From Pseudolysinimonas_A sp947085045 (lineage in GTDB: Bacteria; Actinomycetota; Actinomycetes; Actinomycetales; Microbacteriaceae), in assembly GCA_947085045.1 (NCBI GenBank), contig CAMTUU010000003.1, positions 141,012-205,011 on the forward strand: 64,000 bases of DNA, written 5' to 3'. Shown in pieces: positions 63,974-64,000 of this stretch (positions are counted from its first letter, which is position 1; each line of letters begins with the position of its first letter). The notes below the pieces were generated by a model, which saw only the letters and a program-made list of their open reading frames with translations, was not told the DNA's origin and did no database searches. A program made the translations under genes and the position numbers.

Positions 63974-64000
63974 CGTACTCCGGGCTCCTGCACGTGTCAA

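Overview
The window is high-GC DNA with tightly packed, often stop/start-overlapping operons, GTG and TTG starts, F420/LLM-type oxidoreductases, an HspR-type heat-shock operon and a SecA2-like translocase. Together these point to an actinobacterium, most probably a member of the Microbacteriaceae (Microbacterium-like). No rRNA, tRNA, CRISPR array, integrase or transposase was found.

Layout. 1-23.5 kb is ordinary chromosome. It holds an AraC regulator and VOC protein; a Fic/TrmH/purA operon; SDR, HAD and orphan DNA methyltransferase genes; pyrE and xthA back to back; a decayed alkD/AEC-permease locus (9.5-10.2 kb); a DUF6421-like gene; a SecA2-like ATPase; a histidine kinase/response regulator followed by an ABC exporter; and an operon running from YkvA to an acyl-CoA ligase. 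54.9-64 kb is again ordinary: an alcohol dehydrogenase, TerC, a hypothetical gene and the clpB-hspR-dnaJ-grpE-dnaK operon with a HAIR-like operator at the window edge.

23.7-54.6 kb is an accessory island that I read as one co-regulated biosynthetic locus. Five copies of a palindrome of the form GGTAATCGATTACC lie at its internal promoters (26765, 26973, 41163, 43430, 54596). One LacI-family regulator (31128-32132) is encoded inside it. The island contains: (a) a leftward unit with a strongly ribosome-bound 25-codon ORF, a nucleotidyltransferase, an HPr-kinase-like protein and a CYTH protein; (b) a rightward NMT1/THI5-type ABC importer with a GATase-like protein, an M24 protein and the LacI regulator; (c) a long leftward operon with a MazG-like protein, a HisG paralogue, a sugar-phosphatase-like protein, class II aldolase, transketolase, a PurM paralogue, a nitrilase and an M20 hydrolase; (d) a second nucleotidyltransferase and a second PurM paralogue; (e) a rightward thiotemplate operon with a KS-ACP protein carrying a degenerate AT, a PqqD-like protein, an LLM oxidoreductase, a free carrier protein, a PPTase and an alpha/beta hydrolase; (f) an adenylation enzyme with an FkbM methyltransferase; and (g) an MFS exporter, a type II thioesterase and a second free carrier protein.

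My working interpretation (inference) is that pentose phosphate supplied by the aldolase/phosphatase/transketolase set feeds HisG/MazG/PurM-like phosphoribosyl chemistry. This would build a nucleotide-like or azole-like piece. The stand-alone A domain, carrier proteins and KS would add an amino-acyl or ketide piece. The MFS protein would export the product and LacI would gate expression. I do not recognise this gene combination as a known pathway.
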